This document shows positions 45,577-54,233 of a stretch of DNA of 64,000 nt, in pieces. The position numbers and the translations under genes are program-made. This stretch comes from Lacticaseibacillus kribbianus (GTDB lineage: Bacteria; Bacillota; Bacilli; Lactobacillales; Lactobacillaceae), in the NCBI RefSeq assembly GCF_020180945.1, contig NZ_JAIPUL010000001.1, positions 124,001-188,000 on the forward strand. Reading direction: 5' to 3'. The number at the start of each line of letters is the position of its first letter. Positions within the stretch are counted from its first letter, which is position 1. Below the pieces are notes generated by a model, which was given only the letters and a program-made list of their open reading frames with translations, had not been told where the DNA came from and ran no database searches.

Positions 45577-45670
45577 GTCATTTTATGCAGTGGCGGCGGC
45601 GACCGGGCCGACGCCAGGGCCGGCGGGGCGGCGTTTGCCTGCAACCGAACCGCCGGCTTTCACAAAGTCC

Positions 45671-45780
45671 TTGACGCCTAGTGTTATTTTCGTTACTATA
45701 CTTTTTGGGCGCTCTGCTGATGCAGAGCCGAAACGGTTGCAAGCTCCCTGTTCGATTGAATGGGGAGCTTGTTTTTGTTT
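45671..45780 (+). promoter_or_regulatory. pyrG promoter and CTP-sensing attenuator leader
   Basis: TTGACG (45671-45676), 17 bp, TACTAT (45694-45699); transcription should begin at GGGC (45707). A first hairpin GCTCTGC-TGAT-GCAGAGC follows, then a terminator stem CAAGCTCCC / GGGGAGCTTG (about 45740-45771) with GTTTTTGTTTTT. In Bacillus pyrG, low CTP makes polymerase add extra G at a GGGC start, and the G-run pairs with a CUCCC in the 5' arm to block termination. All parts of that mechanism are here. Confidence 0.85.
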
Positions 45781-45818
45781 TTACCCGTCCCGCAAAAATC
45801 ACACAAAGGAGTTTTCTC

Positions 45819-47420
45819 ATGACCAAGTATATTTTTGTTACCGGTGGGGTCGTGTCTTCACTTGGCAAGGGGATCGTGGCGGCGAGCCTGGGACGTTTGC
45901 TCAAAAACCGGGGCTTGAAGGTAACGATTCAAAAATTTGATCCGTACATCAACGTGGATCCCGGCACGATGAACCCGTACCAACACGGGGAAGTCTTCGT
46001 GACCGACGACGGTGCCGAAACGGACCTGGACCTTGGCCATTACGAACGCTTCATCGACATCAACCTGAACAAGTACAGCAACGTCACCACCGGGAAGATC
46101 TACTCCGAGGTCCTGGACAAGGAGCGCAAGGGCGAGTACCTCGGCGCGACGGTGCAGGTGATCCCGCACATCACCAACATGCTCAAGGAGAAGATCATGC
46201 GCGCGGCCACCACGACCGACTCCGACATCATCATCACCGAGATCGGTGGCACGGTCGGTGACATCGAGTCCCAGCCGTTCCTCGAGGCGATTCGCCAGAT
46301 GAAAAACGACGTGGGCGCCGAAAACACCTACTACATCCACGCCACGCTGGTGCCTTACCTGCGCGCGGCCGGCGAGATGAAGACCAAGCCGACCCAGCAC
46401 TCGGTCAAGGAGCTGCGCAACATCGGCATCCAGCCGAACATGCTGATCCTGCGGACGGAAAAGCCGGTGACCGAGGGCATGAAGGAAAAGATCGCCCTGT
46501 TCACCGACGTGCGCAAGGACTCCATCATCGAGTCCCGCGACGCCAAGACGCTTTACAAGATTCCTTTGGCGATGCAGGCCCAGGGCATGGACCAGCGCGT
46601 GATCGAGCACTTCGGCCTTGACGTGCCGGAGGCCGACATGACCGAGTGGAGCGCTCTGGTGCACAAGGTGCAAAACCTGCACCACACCGTCAAGATCGCC
46701 CTGGTCGGCAAGTACGTGGCCCTCAAGGACGCCTACATCTCCGTCGCCGAGGCGCTCAAGTCCGCCGGCTACTTCTGGGATGCGGACATCGACCTGGCGA
46801 CATTCCAGGCCGAAGACGTCACCGACGACAACGTCCAGGAGCTGCTCGGCGACGCCGATGGCATCCTGGTGCCGGGCGGCTTCGGCGATCGCGGGCTGGA
46901 AGGCAAGATCGCCGCGATCCGCTACGCGCGCGAGAACGACGTGCCTTTCCTGGGCATCTGCCTGGGGATGCAGATGGCGTCCATCGAGTTCGCCCGCAAC
47001 GTCGCCGGCTTCAAGCACGCCGGTTCCACGGAGGTGGCCCCGGACATCGAGGATCCGGTCATCGACCTGATGCCGGACCAGGTCAACGTCGAGAACCTCG
47101 GCGGCACCCTGCGCCTGGGCCTCTACCCGTGTGAGCTGCTGCCGGGCTCCGTGGCCGCCGCGGCCTACGACAACGTGCCGGAGGTTCAAAAGCGTCACCG
47201 TCACCGCTACGAGTTCAACACCAAGTACCGCAAGGCCCTCGAGGACAAGGGGCTGGTGTTCTCCGGCGTTTCGCCAGACAACCGCCTGATGGAAGTCATC
47301 GAGCTGCCGGCCAACAAGTTCTTCGTCGCTTCCCAGTACCACCCAGAGTTCCAGTCGCGTCCGACTCGTCCGGAAGGGCTGTTCAAGGCCTTCATCAAGG
47401 CTGCCGGCGACTTCAACTAA
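45819..47420 (+). CDS. pyrG: CTP synthase
   Basis: 533 residues. N-terminal synthetase domain ([47 protein letters not shown]) and C-terminal class I glutamine amidotransferase ([12 protein letters not shown], nucleophile Cys in GICLGMQ, QYHPEF). Makes CTP from UTP. ATG 45819 behind AAAGGAG. Expression is expected to depend on the leader attenuator. rpoE-pyrG proximity is typical of Firmicutes; here DUF1697 and repeats intervene. Confidence 0.97.
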   Translation: MTKYIFVTGGVVSSLGKGIVAASLGRLLKNRGLKVTIQKFDPYINVDPGTMNPYQHGEVFVTDDGAETDLDLGHYERFIDINLNKYSNVTTGKIYSEVLDKERKGEYLGATVQVIPHITNMLKEKIMRAATTTDSDIIITEIGGTVGDIESQPFLEAIRQMKNDVGAENTYYIHATLVPYLRAAGEMKTKPTQHSVKELRNIGIQPNMLILRTEKPVTEGMKEKIALFTDVRKDSIIESRDAKTLYKIPLAMQAQGMDQRVIEHFGLDVPEADMTEWSALVHKVQNLHHTVKIALVGKYVALKDAYISVAEALKSAGYFWDADIDLATFQAEDVTDDNVQELLGDADGILVPGGFGDRGLEGKIAAIRYARENDVPFLGICLGMQMASIEFARNVAGFKHAGSTEVAPDIEDPVIDLMPDQVNVENLGGTLRLGLYPCELLPGSVAAAAYDNVPEVQKRHRHRYEFNTKYRKALEDKGLVFSGVSPDNRLMEVIELPANKFFVASQYHPEFQSRPTRPEGLFKAFIKAAGDFN

Positions 47421-47454
47421 CCGCAGAATGTCTCTGGCACCCCGGGCTCCGGCC

Positions 47455-47627
47455 CGGACCGACCACTGCTTCCGGCTCCGGTCCGGACCGGCGGAACGCG
47501 TGGGGCTCCCTGGAGCCCGTTTCGGTCTCCAGACCCGCCCTTGCTGTAAGCCAGCAGAACCCCGCTGGCTAACAGCAATGTCACGCTGGCTCGCCCCGGT
47601 CCTACGCCTTCAGCAGTGGTCGGACCG
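47455..47627 (+). repeat. Structured intergenic element, family 1, copy C
   Basis: Outer arms CGGACCGACCACTGCT (47455-47470) / AGCAGTGGTCGGACCG (47612-47627) pair at 15 of 16 positions; inner arms GGACCGG / CCGGTCC. Interior constant strings as in A and B. The small stem is CTGGAG/CTCCAG instead of CGCAAG/CTTGCG, and the long hairpin (47541-47578) has AGC/GCT in place of GGC/GCC: compensatory changes. It starts 34 bp after the pyrG stop. Confidence 0.75.
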
Positions 47628-47725
47628 AGCCTCCGCCCTACGCTGTGGTTTCGCCGTCAGGCAGCGGCGGTGTGATTGGTTACCCGAGGCTTTACTTTCA
47701 GATACAGACTAGGCCCACGCCAACT

Positions 47726-47758
47726 AAAGGGGCACCCGCGTTTTGCGGGTGCCCCTTT
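47726..47758. terminator. Bidirectional terminator between pyrG and the UvrA-like gene
   Basis: AAAGGGGCACCCGC-GTTTT-GCGGGTGCCCCTTT, perfect 14-bp stem; short T-runs both ways. Confidence 0.75.
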
Positions 47759-47775
47759 GCGTGTGTGCGGCCGGC

Positions 47776-50007
47776 TCACAGGTACTTGGCGGTGATCGAC
47801 TCGGCGCAGGCCGTGATGCCGGCCGGCGCGCCCTCGTACAGCACGCGGCCGCCGCGGGTGCCGCCGTCCGGGCCGATGTCGATCAGCCAGTCCGCCTGGC
47901 GCATCACGTCGGTGTTGTGCTCGATCACCACCACGGTGTTGCCGGCCTCGACCAGGTCGTCGATGATGCGCACCATGTTGGCGACGTCGGCGACGTGCAG
48001 GCCGGTGGTCGGCTCGTCCAAGATGATCAGGCTGGCGGGCTGCATCAACGCCGCGGCAATCTTGAGGCGCTGCGCCTCGCCGCCGGACAGGGTGTCGAGC
48101 GTCTGGCCGAGCGCCAGGTAGCCCAGGCCGACGTTTTGAATCGTGGCGACCAGTGCCGAGAGCTTCTGGTCGTTGAAAAAGCTGACGGCCTCGTCGACGG
48201 TCATGTCCATCATGTCGACGATGCTGCGCCCGCGCAGGTGAAAGGCCGCGACCTCGGGCCGAAACTTCGTGCCGCCGCAGTCGGGGCAGACCACGCTGAA
48301 CCTGTCGTCCATGAACGACAGGTTCAGCGTGATCGCGCCCTTGCCCTTGCAGCGCGGGCAGGCGCCCTTGCTGTTGGCGCTGAAGAAGCCGGCGGGCTGG
48401 CCAGAGGCCTTGGCGAACAGCTGGCGCAGCCGGTCGCCGATGCCGGTGTAGGTCGCGATGCTCGAGCGGCTGTTGGCGTGCAGCGCCGACTGGTCGATCA
48501 CCTGCGCCTCCGGGTGTTCGGCGGCGAAGACCTGCTCCACCAGCGTGCTTTTGCCCGAACCCGCGACGCCGGAGACGACCGTGAACAGGCCGGCCGGGAC
48601 GTTCAAAACGGCGTCTTGCAGGTTGTGGCGGTTGGAGGGCTGGCTGCGCAAAAAGGTGGTCGGCTGACGCGGCGTGGCCTTGACCGGCAGCTGGTTGGTC
48701 AGGCTGCGGCCGGTCAGCGTCGCGCTTTGTAGCAGCTCCGCGTAGCTGCCGGTGAAGGTGACGGTGCCGCCGTTGCGGCCGGCGCCCGGGCCCATGTCGA
48801 CGATGTAATCGGCGCACCGGATGACATCCGGGTCGTGCTCGACGACCAGCACGGTGTTGCCCGAGTCGCGCAGCTTGAGCAACAGCTCGTTGAGGCGGTG
48901 GACGTCGCGCGGGTGCAGGCCGGTGCTGGGCTCGTCGAGGATGTAGAGCATGTCGGTCAGGGCGTTGCCGAGGTACTGCACCGTTTTGACCCGCTGGCTC
49001 TCGCCGCCGGACAGGGTGCGGGTGTCGCGCGTCAGGCTGAGGTAGTCCAGCCCGATGCCGATCAGGTCGCCGAGCCGCCGGTGCAGGTCGGCCAGAAGCG
49101 GCGCGGCCTCCGGCAGGTCCCAGCCGGCCAGCGTCTGATCCAGTGCGTCCAGCTGCATGTCGGTCAGGTCAAACAGGTTCAGGCCGTTGATGCGACAGGC
49201 CAGGACGTCGGCGTTGTAGCGCCGGCCGCCGCAGTCGGGGCAGGTGGCGGTGTCGGCGAACTCGGCCAGCCGCTTGGCGGCGCCCGCGCCGGTGTCCTGG
49301 TCGGAGCCGATGTTCAGCCGAAAGAACTGGCGCCCGATGCCCTCGAACTTCTGCTTCTTGCGCGTCGCCTCATCCGCCGCGCCGTTGATCAAAAGCTGCA
49401 GCCGTGCTTCCGGCCACTCGGCAAGCGGCAGGTCGGGGTCAAACAGCTTGGTCTTGAGCAGCTGGCCGAGGTAGTAGCCGGACTCGCCGTAGTTGGGCAG
49501 CAAAATGGCGCCCTGGCGCAGGCTGAGTCGCCGTTCCAGGGCGTGATCCAGGTTGAGCACGTAGGTCTCGCCGATGCCCTGGCAGGTCGGGCACATGCCC
49601 TCGGGGTCGTTGAACGAAAAGGCGTTGGCGGCGTGGCCGTGCGCTGGCTTGCCGAAGCGGGAGAACAGCAGGCGCAGCAGCGGGTTGAGGTCGGAGATGG
49701 TGCCGAGCGTCGAGCGGGCGTTGCCGCCCAGCGGTTTTTGCGCGATCACGACGGCGGGGGAGAGGTTGGCCACCGCGTCGACGTCCGGGCGCTGGTACTT
49801 GGGCAAAAACAGGCGGGCGAAGTTGGAGAAGGTGCTGTTGAGCTGGCGCCCGGCCTCCTGGGCGATGGTGTCGAACACCACCGAGGACTTGCCGGAGCCG
49901 GAGACGCCGGTGAACACGGTGATGCGGTGCTTGGGGATGCGCAGGTCGATGTCCTGCAGGTTGTTTTGGCGGTCGCCGTGGATCTCAATCCAGTCCGTTG
50001 CGGTCAT
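47776..50007 (-). CDS. UvrA-like ABC ATPase (short UvrA paralogue)
   Basis: 743 residues, about 200 shorter than true UvrA. Two ABC modules: Walker A GVSGSGKSSVV and GVAGSGKSTLV, signatures LSGGESQRVK and LSGGEAQRLK. Zinc-finger cysteines CPTCQG, CPDCGGRRY, CPRCKG, CPDCGGTKF are kept. The missing length falls in the UvrB-binding/insertion region, as in UvrA2 or drug-resistance (DrrC-like) paralogues; so a role in excision repair proper is unlikely. AGGAGG fixes ATG 50007. Confidence 0.88.
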   Translation of the reverse strand: MTATDWIEIHGDRQNNLQDIDLRIPKHRITVFTGVSGSGKSSVVFDTIAQEAGRQLNSTFSNFARLFLPKYQRPDVDAVANLSPAVVIAQKPLGGNARSTLGTISDLNPLLRLLFSRFGKPAHGHAANAFSFNDPEGMCPTCQGIGETYVLNLDHALERRLSLRQGAILLPNYGESGYYLGQLLKTKLFDPDLPLAEWPEARLQLLINGAADEATRKKQKFEGIGRQFFRLNIGSDQDTGAGAAKRLAEFADTATCPDCGGRRYNADVLACRINGLNLFDLTDMQLDALDQTLAGWDLPEAAPLLADLHRRLGDLIGIGLDYLSLTRDTRTLSGGESQRVKTVQYLGNALTDMLYILDEPSTGLHPRDVHRLNELLLKLRDSGNTVLVVEHDPDVIRCADYIVDMGPGAGRNGGTVTFTGSYAELLQSATLTGRSLTNQLPVKATPRQPTTFLRSQPSNRHNLQDAVLNVPAGLFTVVSGVAGSGKSTLVEQVFAAEHPEAQVIDQSALHANSRSSIATYTGIGDRLRQLFAKASGQPAGFFSANSKGACPRCKGKGAITLNLSFMDDRFSVVCPDCGGTKFRPEVAAFHLRGRSIVDMMDMTVDEAVSFFNDQKLSALVATIQNVGLGYLALGQTLDTLSGGEAQRLKIAAALMQPASLIILDEPTTGLHVADVANMVRIIDDLVEAGNTVVVIEHNTDVMRQADWLIDIGPDGGTRGGRVLYEGAPAGITACAESITAKYL

Positions 50008-50222
50008 GAGTGCCTCCTGTAATCTGTTGTGGGGAGAAAACGATACCACACGCGGTGGGCGAATGCAACGCGCGCCGGGTGACACGAGCTGCGCCCGCCA
50101 ACTTGGCCGCTACCGGGAACGCGTCGGCGGTGCGTGGTGCAGCGGGCGGAGCCTTCGGGGTGCATGATACAATAGTGGTGATGGGTGTGGTGGCTTTGGC
50201 AGCGGATGACGGAGGTGGACCG

Positions 50223-50582
50223 ATGATTGTGAAGGCACTGATCAGAGGCGGGATTCCGCTGGTGCTTCTCGGCGGGATTGCCTGGGTGCTGCACAACCAG
50301 GGCAGCGCACAAGACGCCAGAAGCACCTTGTTTGCCGGCCTGATTGCCGGGGTGGTGGGCGCGGCGTCTGTGCTCTACGAGGTGTCGGGGTGGTCTTTGG
50401 CCAAGCAAAGCGCGGCGCACCTGCTGGCGATGCTGGCCACCGTCTACCCGCTGCTGTTGGTCAGCGGCTGGTTTCGCGTCGCCTCGCTGGGGGATGCGCT
50501 GGTTGTCTTGCTGCTGTTTGGGTTGGTGGGCCTTGTGCTGTGGCTGGTGATGTTCTTGCTGGCCAAGTGGCGCGCGCGCTGA
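50223..50582 (+). CDS. DUF3021 membrane protein
   Basis: 119 residues, four membrane helices; YEVSGWSLAKQSAAHLLAMLATVYPLLL is the DUF3021 pattern. These proteins usually follow a LytTR-type regulator gene and act as its membrane partner. None is adjacent here. GGAGG before ATG 50223; an extended -10 TGATACAAT lies at 50165-50173. Confidence 0.8.
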   Translation: MIVKALIRGGIPLVLLGGIAWVLHNQGSAQDARSTLFAGLIAGVVGAASVLYEVSGWSLAKQSAAHLLAMLATVYPLLLVSGWFRVASLGDALVVLLLFGLVGLVLWLVMFLLAKWRAR

Positions 50583-50662
50583 GGGCCGCGCCCGGCGCAT
50601 CCCAGGGTTCGCTCACGCCAGGGTTCGCTCACGCCTGGGTCTGTGCAGGCCAGGGCAAACGC

Positions 50663-51112
50663 CTAGGCGGTGTGCGCTGCGGCCAGAGCAGCCTCAATCT
50701 CTGCTTGTGGGCAGTTGCGGTAGTGGTCCCAGCAGGGCGCCGGGGTGCCGGCGGCCGCGGCGGCCGCGCAGGCGCGGTGGAAGGCCAGCTTGCGGTGCAG
50801 GTGGGCCAGGGAATCCGCCAGGGCCGCCTGCTTGGCCGCGAGCACGTGCTCCTGCTGGGTCAAAAGCGCGACGATCTCCGGCTCGGCCGCGGGCGTGTCG
50901 GCCAGCGCGAAGAAGTCCTGCAGCTGGGTGATGGTCATGCCCGCCTGCTTGAAGCAGCAGAGGGACTTGAGCCGGTTGACGTGGCCCTCCGAGTACACGC
51001 GGCGGCTGCCGGCGCGGCCGACGTTGGTGAGCAGCCCGACCTGCTCGTAGTAGCGCAAAGTCGACGCGGGCAGGTTGAACATACGACTCAACTGGGTGAT
51101 GGTATAGGTCAT
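50663..51112 (-). CDS. MerR-family regulator of the adjacent aldo-keto reductase
   Basis: 149 residues. N-terminal winged helix (TITQLSRMFNLPASTLRYYEQVGLL), coiled coil around 70-115, and a C-terminal tail with CWDHYRNCP. ATG 51112 follows GGAGG; a TTG at 51124 overlaps that site. Divergent from the aldo-keto reductase; the shared promoter has the 19-bp spacer that MerR activators untwist. Signal may be an aldehyde or redox stress. Confidence 0.88.
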   Translation of the reverse strand: MTYTITQLSRMFNLPASTLRYYEQVGLLTNVGRAGSRRVYSEGHVNRLKSLCCFKQAGMTITQLQDFFALADTPAAEPEIVALLTQQEHVLAAKQAALADSLAHLHRKLAFHRACAAAAAAGTPAPCWDHYRNCPQAEIEAALAAAHTA

Positions 51113-51132
51113 TTTTTCCTCCAAGAAATCGC

Positions 51133-51163
51133 TTTACTTCAAGTGTACTTCAAGTTGTACACT
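51133..51163 (+). promoter_or_regulatory. MerR-type promoter of the aldo-keto reductase
   Basis: TTTACT (51133-51138), 19-bp spacer, TACACT (51158-51163). The spacer contains CTTCAAGT-GT-ACTTCAAG, an imperfect dyad that is also a direct repeat of ACTTCAAGT, centred between the two elements as expected for a MerR operator. Confidence 0.7.
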
Positions 51164-51182
51164 AAGCCCAGAGGTGAGCAAA

Positions 51183-52175
51183 ATGTATCTTGCAGACGAA
51201 AATCGTTACCAGAACATGACTTACAACCGCGTCGGCAACTCCGGGCTGCGCCTGTCCGCGCTGTCCTTGGGGCTGTGGCACAACTTCGGCACGGTCGACC
51301 CGCTGGCCAACCAAAAGGCGGTGCTCGAGGCGGCCTTTGACCACGGCATCACGCACTTTGACCTGGCTAACAACTACGGCCCGGTTGCGGGCGCGGCCGA
51401 GGAGAACTTCGGGCGCATCCTGCACCAGGAGCTTGCCGCCTACCGCGACGAGATGGTGATCTCGACCAAGGCCGGCTTCTACATGTGGCCGGGCCCGTAC
51501 GGGGAGTGGGGCTCCAAGAAGAGCCTGGTTGCAAGCCTGGACCAGAGCCTGCGCCGGATGAACCTAGACTACGTGGACATCTTCTACTCTCACCGCCCGG
51601 ATCCGGACACCCCGTTTGAGGAAACCGCGGCGGCGCTGGACCTGCTGGTGCGCCAGGGCAAGGCCCTGTACATCGGCATCTCCAACTACTCGGCGGAACA
51701 GACCGCGGCGATCATCCCGATCTTCAAGCGCCTGGGCACACCGTTCATCATCCACCAGGTGTGCTACAACATGTTCACGCGCGGCCCGGAGGATGGCCTG
51801 TTCGATGTGCTGGCCCAAAACAAGCTCGGTGCCATCACGTTCAGCCCGCTGTCTCAGGGCCTTCTGACTGACCGCTACCTGAACGGCATCCCGGCCGACT
51901 CGCGCGCGGCCCGTTCCAGCAGTCCGTTTTTGAACCCGGACAACGTCGAAAAGACGCTGGGCAAGGTGCGCGCGCTCAACGCGATCGCGGCCAACCGCAA
52001 CCAGAGCATGGCCGCCATGGCGCTGGCCTGGATCCTGCGCCAGCCGACCGTGGCGTCGGTTCTGATCGGCGCCTCGCGCGTCAGTCAGCTTGAGGCCAAC
52101 CTCAAGGTGCTGGACAACCTGAGCTTCACGAAAGACGAGCTCGCCGCCATCGACGCGGTGCTCGCGGAAAAATAA
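51183..52175 (+). CDS. yghZ: Aldo-keto reductase, YghZ-type (L-glyceraldehyde-3-phosphate reductase)
   Basis: 330 residues. The stretch ANERYxxMxYxRxGxSGLRLSALSLGLWHNFG is shared with E. coli YghZ. Catalytic Asp/Tyr in FDLANNYGP, Lys in ISTKAGF, His in FYSHRPD. Reduces small toxic aldehydes such as L-glyceraldehyde-3-phosphate or methylglyoxal with NADPH. ATG 51183 with GAGGTG. Confidence 0.9.
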   Translation: MYLADENRYQNMTYNRVGNSGLRLSALSLGLWHNFGTVDPLANQKAVLEAAFDHGITHFDLANNYGPVAGAAEENFGRILHQELAAYRDEMVISTKAGFYMWPGPYGEWGSKKSLVASLDQSLRRMNLDYVDIFYSHRPDPDTPFEETAAALDLLVRQGKALYIGISNYSAEQTAAIIPIFKRLGTPFIIHQVCYNMFTRGPEDGLFDVLAQNKLGAITFSPLSQGLLTDRYLNGIPADSRAARSSSPFLNPDNVEKTLGKVRALNAIAANRNQSMAAMALAWILRQPTVASVLIGASRVSQLEANLKVLDNLSFTKDELAAIDAVLAEK

Positions 52176-52184
52176 CAGTCCGGT

Positions 52185-52216
52185 AAAACCCCGACGGCTT
52201 TGGCCGCCGGGGTTTT
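52185..52216 (+). terminator. Rho-independent terminator
   Basis: AAAACCCCGACGGC-TTTG-GCCGCCGGGGTTTT. Confidence 0.9.
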
Positions 52217-52290
52217 CGTGCGTCTGGCGGCTTCACCCGTCTCGCTTGGTGAGGGTTCTCACAGAATCGCCCCCGGTTCGCCGAACGGCC

Positions 52291-52319
52291 TTGTGTTTTG
52301 TACAGAAGTTCATTAAAAT
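52291..52319 (+). promoter_or_regulatory. murA promoter
   Basis: TTGTGT (52291-52296), 17 bp, TAAAAT (52314-52319); leader of ~110 nt to the murA ATG. Confidence 0.6.
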
Positions 52320-52437
52320 AAAACGATGAACGTGTGTTTTTTGCGCGTCTCTCCCATCAGTGAACGAATTCAACCGTTGCGCCTGTTTCACTGGCGCGGC
52401 CATACCTGTGAACGTCTTTAAGTGAGGAATAAACCGA

Positions 52438-53700
52438 ATGAAAAAAATGCTGATCCGCGGCGGTAAGAAGCTCTCCGGCACGGTCGTGATCGGCGGGGCC
52501 AAGAACAGTACCGTTGCGCTCATCCCCGCCGCGATTTTGTCGCGCACCCCTGTGACCCTTGATTCCGTCCCCCACATTCAGGATGTGGACAACCTGATGG
52601 CAATTCTCGACGAGATGAACGTGAAGTCCGAATTCGCCGACTGTGTACTCAAAATTGACCCGACGCAGATCAAAGACGTGCCGCTGCCCAACGGCAAGAT
52701 CAAGTCGCTGCGGGCCTCGTACTACTTCATGGGCGCCATGCTCGGGCGCTTCGGCAAGGCGATCGTCGGCCTGCCCGGCGGCGACGACATCGGCCCGCGC
52801 CCGATCGACCAGCACATCAAGGGCTTCGAGGCCCTCGGCGCCAAGGTGACCAACGAGCACGGCGCCATCGCGATCCGCGCGCCCAAGGAGGGGCTGCACG
52901 GCGCCCGCATTTTCCTGGACATGGTGTCCGTCGGCGCGACCATCAACGTGATCCTCGCCGCGGTGACGGCGCACGGCCGCACGGTGATCGAGAACGCGGC
53001 CAAGGAGCCCGAGATTATCGATCTGGCGACCTACCTGAACAACATGGGCGCGTCCATTCGCGGCGCCGGCACCGACGTGATCCGCATCGAAGGGGTGGAC
53101 CAGCTGGCCGCCCACAACGCGCACACCATCATTCCCGACCGCATCGAGGCCGGCACCTACCTGGCCATGGCGGCCGCGGTGGGCGACGGCGTGAAGGTTC
53201 AAAACATCATCTCCGAGCACCTGGACGCCTTTTTGGCCAAGCTCGAGGAGATGGGCGTGACCATGGACGTCGGCGAGGACAGCATCTTCGTGTACCCGTC
53301 CGGCGACCTGCGCATGGTGCAGGTCAAGACCATGCCGTACCCGGGCTTTGCCACCGACCTGCAGCAGCCGATCACGCCGCTGATGCTCAAGGCCCACGGC
53401 GAGGGCATCATCGTCGACACCATCTACCCCAAGCGCGTGCGCCACATCCCGGAGCTGATCCGCATGGGCGCCGACATCACGGTTGAAAACGACGTGATCC
53501 TGCTGCACCACGCCGACCACCTGGAGGGCACCGAGGTCGCGGCCGAAGAGATTCGCGCCGGGGCGTGTTTGATGACCGCTGCTTTGATGGCGGAGGGCGA
53601 AACCGTCATCACCAAGGCCGAAAACATCCTGCGCGGGTACGACCGCGTGATCATGAAGCTGAAGGGCCTCGGCGCCGACGTCGCGCTGATCACGGACTGA
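52438..53700 (+). CDS. murA: UDP-GlcNAc 1-carboxyvinyltransferase
   Basis: 420 residues. First committed step of peptidoglycan synthesis, adding enolpyruvate from PEP to UDP-GlcNAc. K22 of GGAKNS and R121 of GPRPID are conserved. The usual PEP-loop Cys (C115 in E. coli, LPGGC) is replaced: the sequence reads [13 protein letters not shown], so Asp116 stands at that place. Asp variants stay active but are not alkylated by fosfomycin. GAGG site upstream of ATG 52438. Next to rpmE2, so this is the MurA2/MurZ-position copy. Confidence 0.95.
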   Translation: MKKMLIRGGKKLSGTVVIGGAKNSTVALIPAAILSRTPVTLDSVPHIQDVDNLMAILDEMNVKSEFADCVLKIDPTQIKDVPLPNGKIKSLRASYYFMGAMLGRFGKAIVGLPGGDDIGPRPIDQHIKGFEALGAKVTNEHGAIAIRAPKEGLHGARIFLDMVSVGATINVILAAVTAHGRTVIENAAKEPEIIDLATYLNNMGASIRGAGTDVIRIEGVDQLAAHNAHTIIPDRIEAGTYLAMAAAVGDGVKVQNIISEHLDAFLAKLEEMGVTMDVGEDSIFVYPSGDLRMVQVKTMPYPGFATDLQQPITPLMLKAHGEGIIVDTIYPKRVRHIPELIRMGADITVENDVILLHHADHLEGTEVAAEEIRAGACLMTAALMAEGETVITKAENILRGYDRVIMKLKGLGADVALITD

Positions 53701-53735
53701 CCGCGGTTGCGGGCCCGCGTTTTTGCTGCGGGCAA

Positions 53736-53764
53736 TTGCAATTGGGCGCCATCCATGATAAACT
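53736..53764 (+). promoter_or_regulatory. rpmE2 promoter
   Basis: TTGCAA (53736-53741), 17 bp, TAAACT (53759-53764) with an extended TG. A weak terminator for murA (CGCGG..CCCGCGTTTTT) lies just before at 53702-53725. Confidence 0.65.
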
Positions 53765-53828
53765 GCTAAGGTTGTGACACGAATATCTCTAGGTCAGGCA
53801 ATGGCTTAGGGCAAAGGAGAAGATTACT

Positions 53829-54077
53829 ATGAAGCAAGGCATCCACCCAGATTACCACCAGGTCGTATTCATGGACTCCGCTACCGGGTTCAAGTTCGTT
53901 TCCGGCTCCACCAAGAGCTCCAGCGAAACCGTTGAATTCGAAGGCGAGACCTACCCGCTGATTCGTGTGGAAATCACGTCCGATTCCCACCCGTTCTACA
54001 CCGGTAAGCAGAAGTTCAGCAAGGCTGATGGCCGTGTTGATCGCTTCAACAAGAAGTACGGGCTTACCAGCAAATAA
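53829..54077 (+). CDS. rpmE2: Ribosomal protein L31 type B
   Basis: 82 residues, [23 protein letters not shown]...[11 protein letters not shown]. No CxxC motifs, so it is the zinc-independent form. AAAGGAG before ATG. It marks the left border of the low-GC region with the integration module. Confidence 0.97.
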   Translation: MKQGIHPDYHQVVFMDSATGFKFVSGSTKSSSETVEFEGETYPLIRVEITSDSHPFYTGKQKFSKADGRVDRFNKKYGLTSK

Positions 54078-54195
54078 AGACCACTTTGTCACATTGCGGT
54101 CGCGAGCCGCGGCGTGACGGGAATCTTAAAAGTTGGTTTTCGTACAAATTCATCAAATCGAGAGTGATTTGTACGAGAATTTGGCTCAATATGAG

Positions 54196-54233
54196 GACGT
54201 TTGGAATTCAATCTGAATTCTGAACGTCTTTTT
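54196..54233 (+). terminator. Hairpin terminator facing rightward
   Basis: GACGTT..GAATTC-AATCT-GAATTC..AACGTC then TTTTT. It can end rpmE2 transcription and overlaps the last codons of int on the other strand. Confidence 0.7.

Noticed and set aside
50010-50222. N-terminal extension of the DUF3021 protein
   Set aside because: The frame is open further upstream but the translation there is not membrane-like, and a good ribosome binding site fixes the ATG at 50223.
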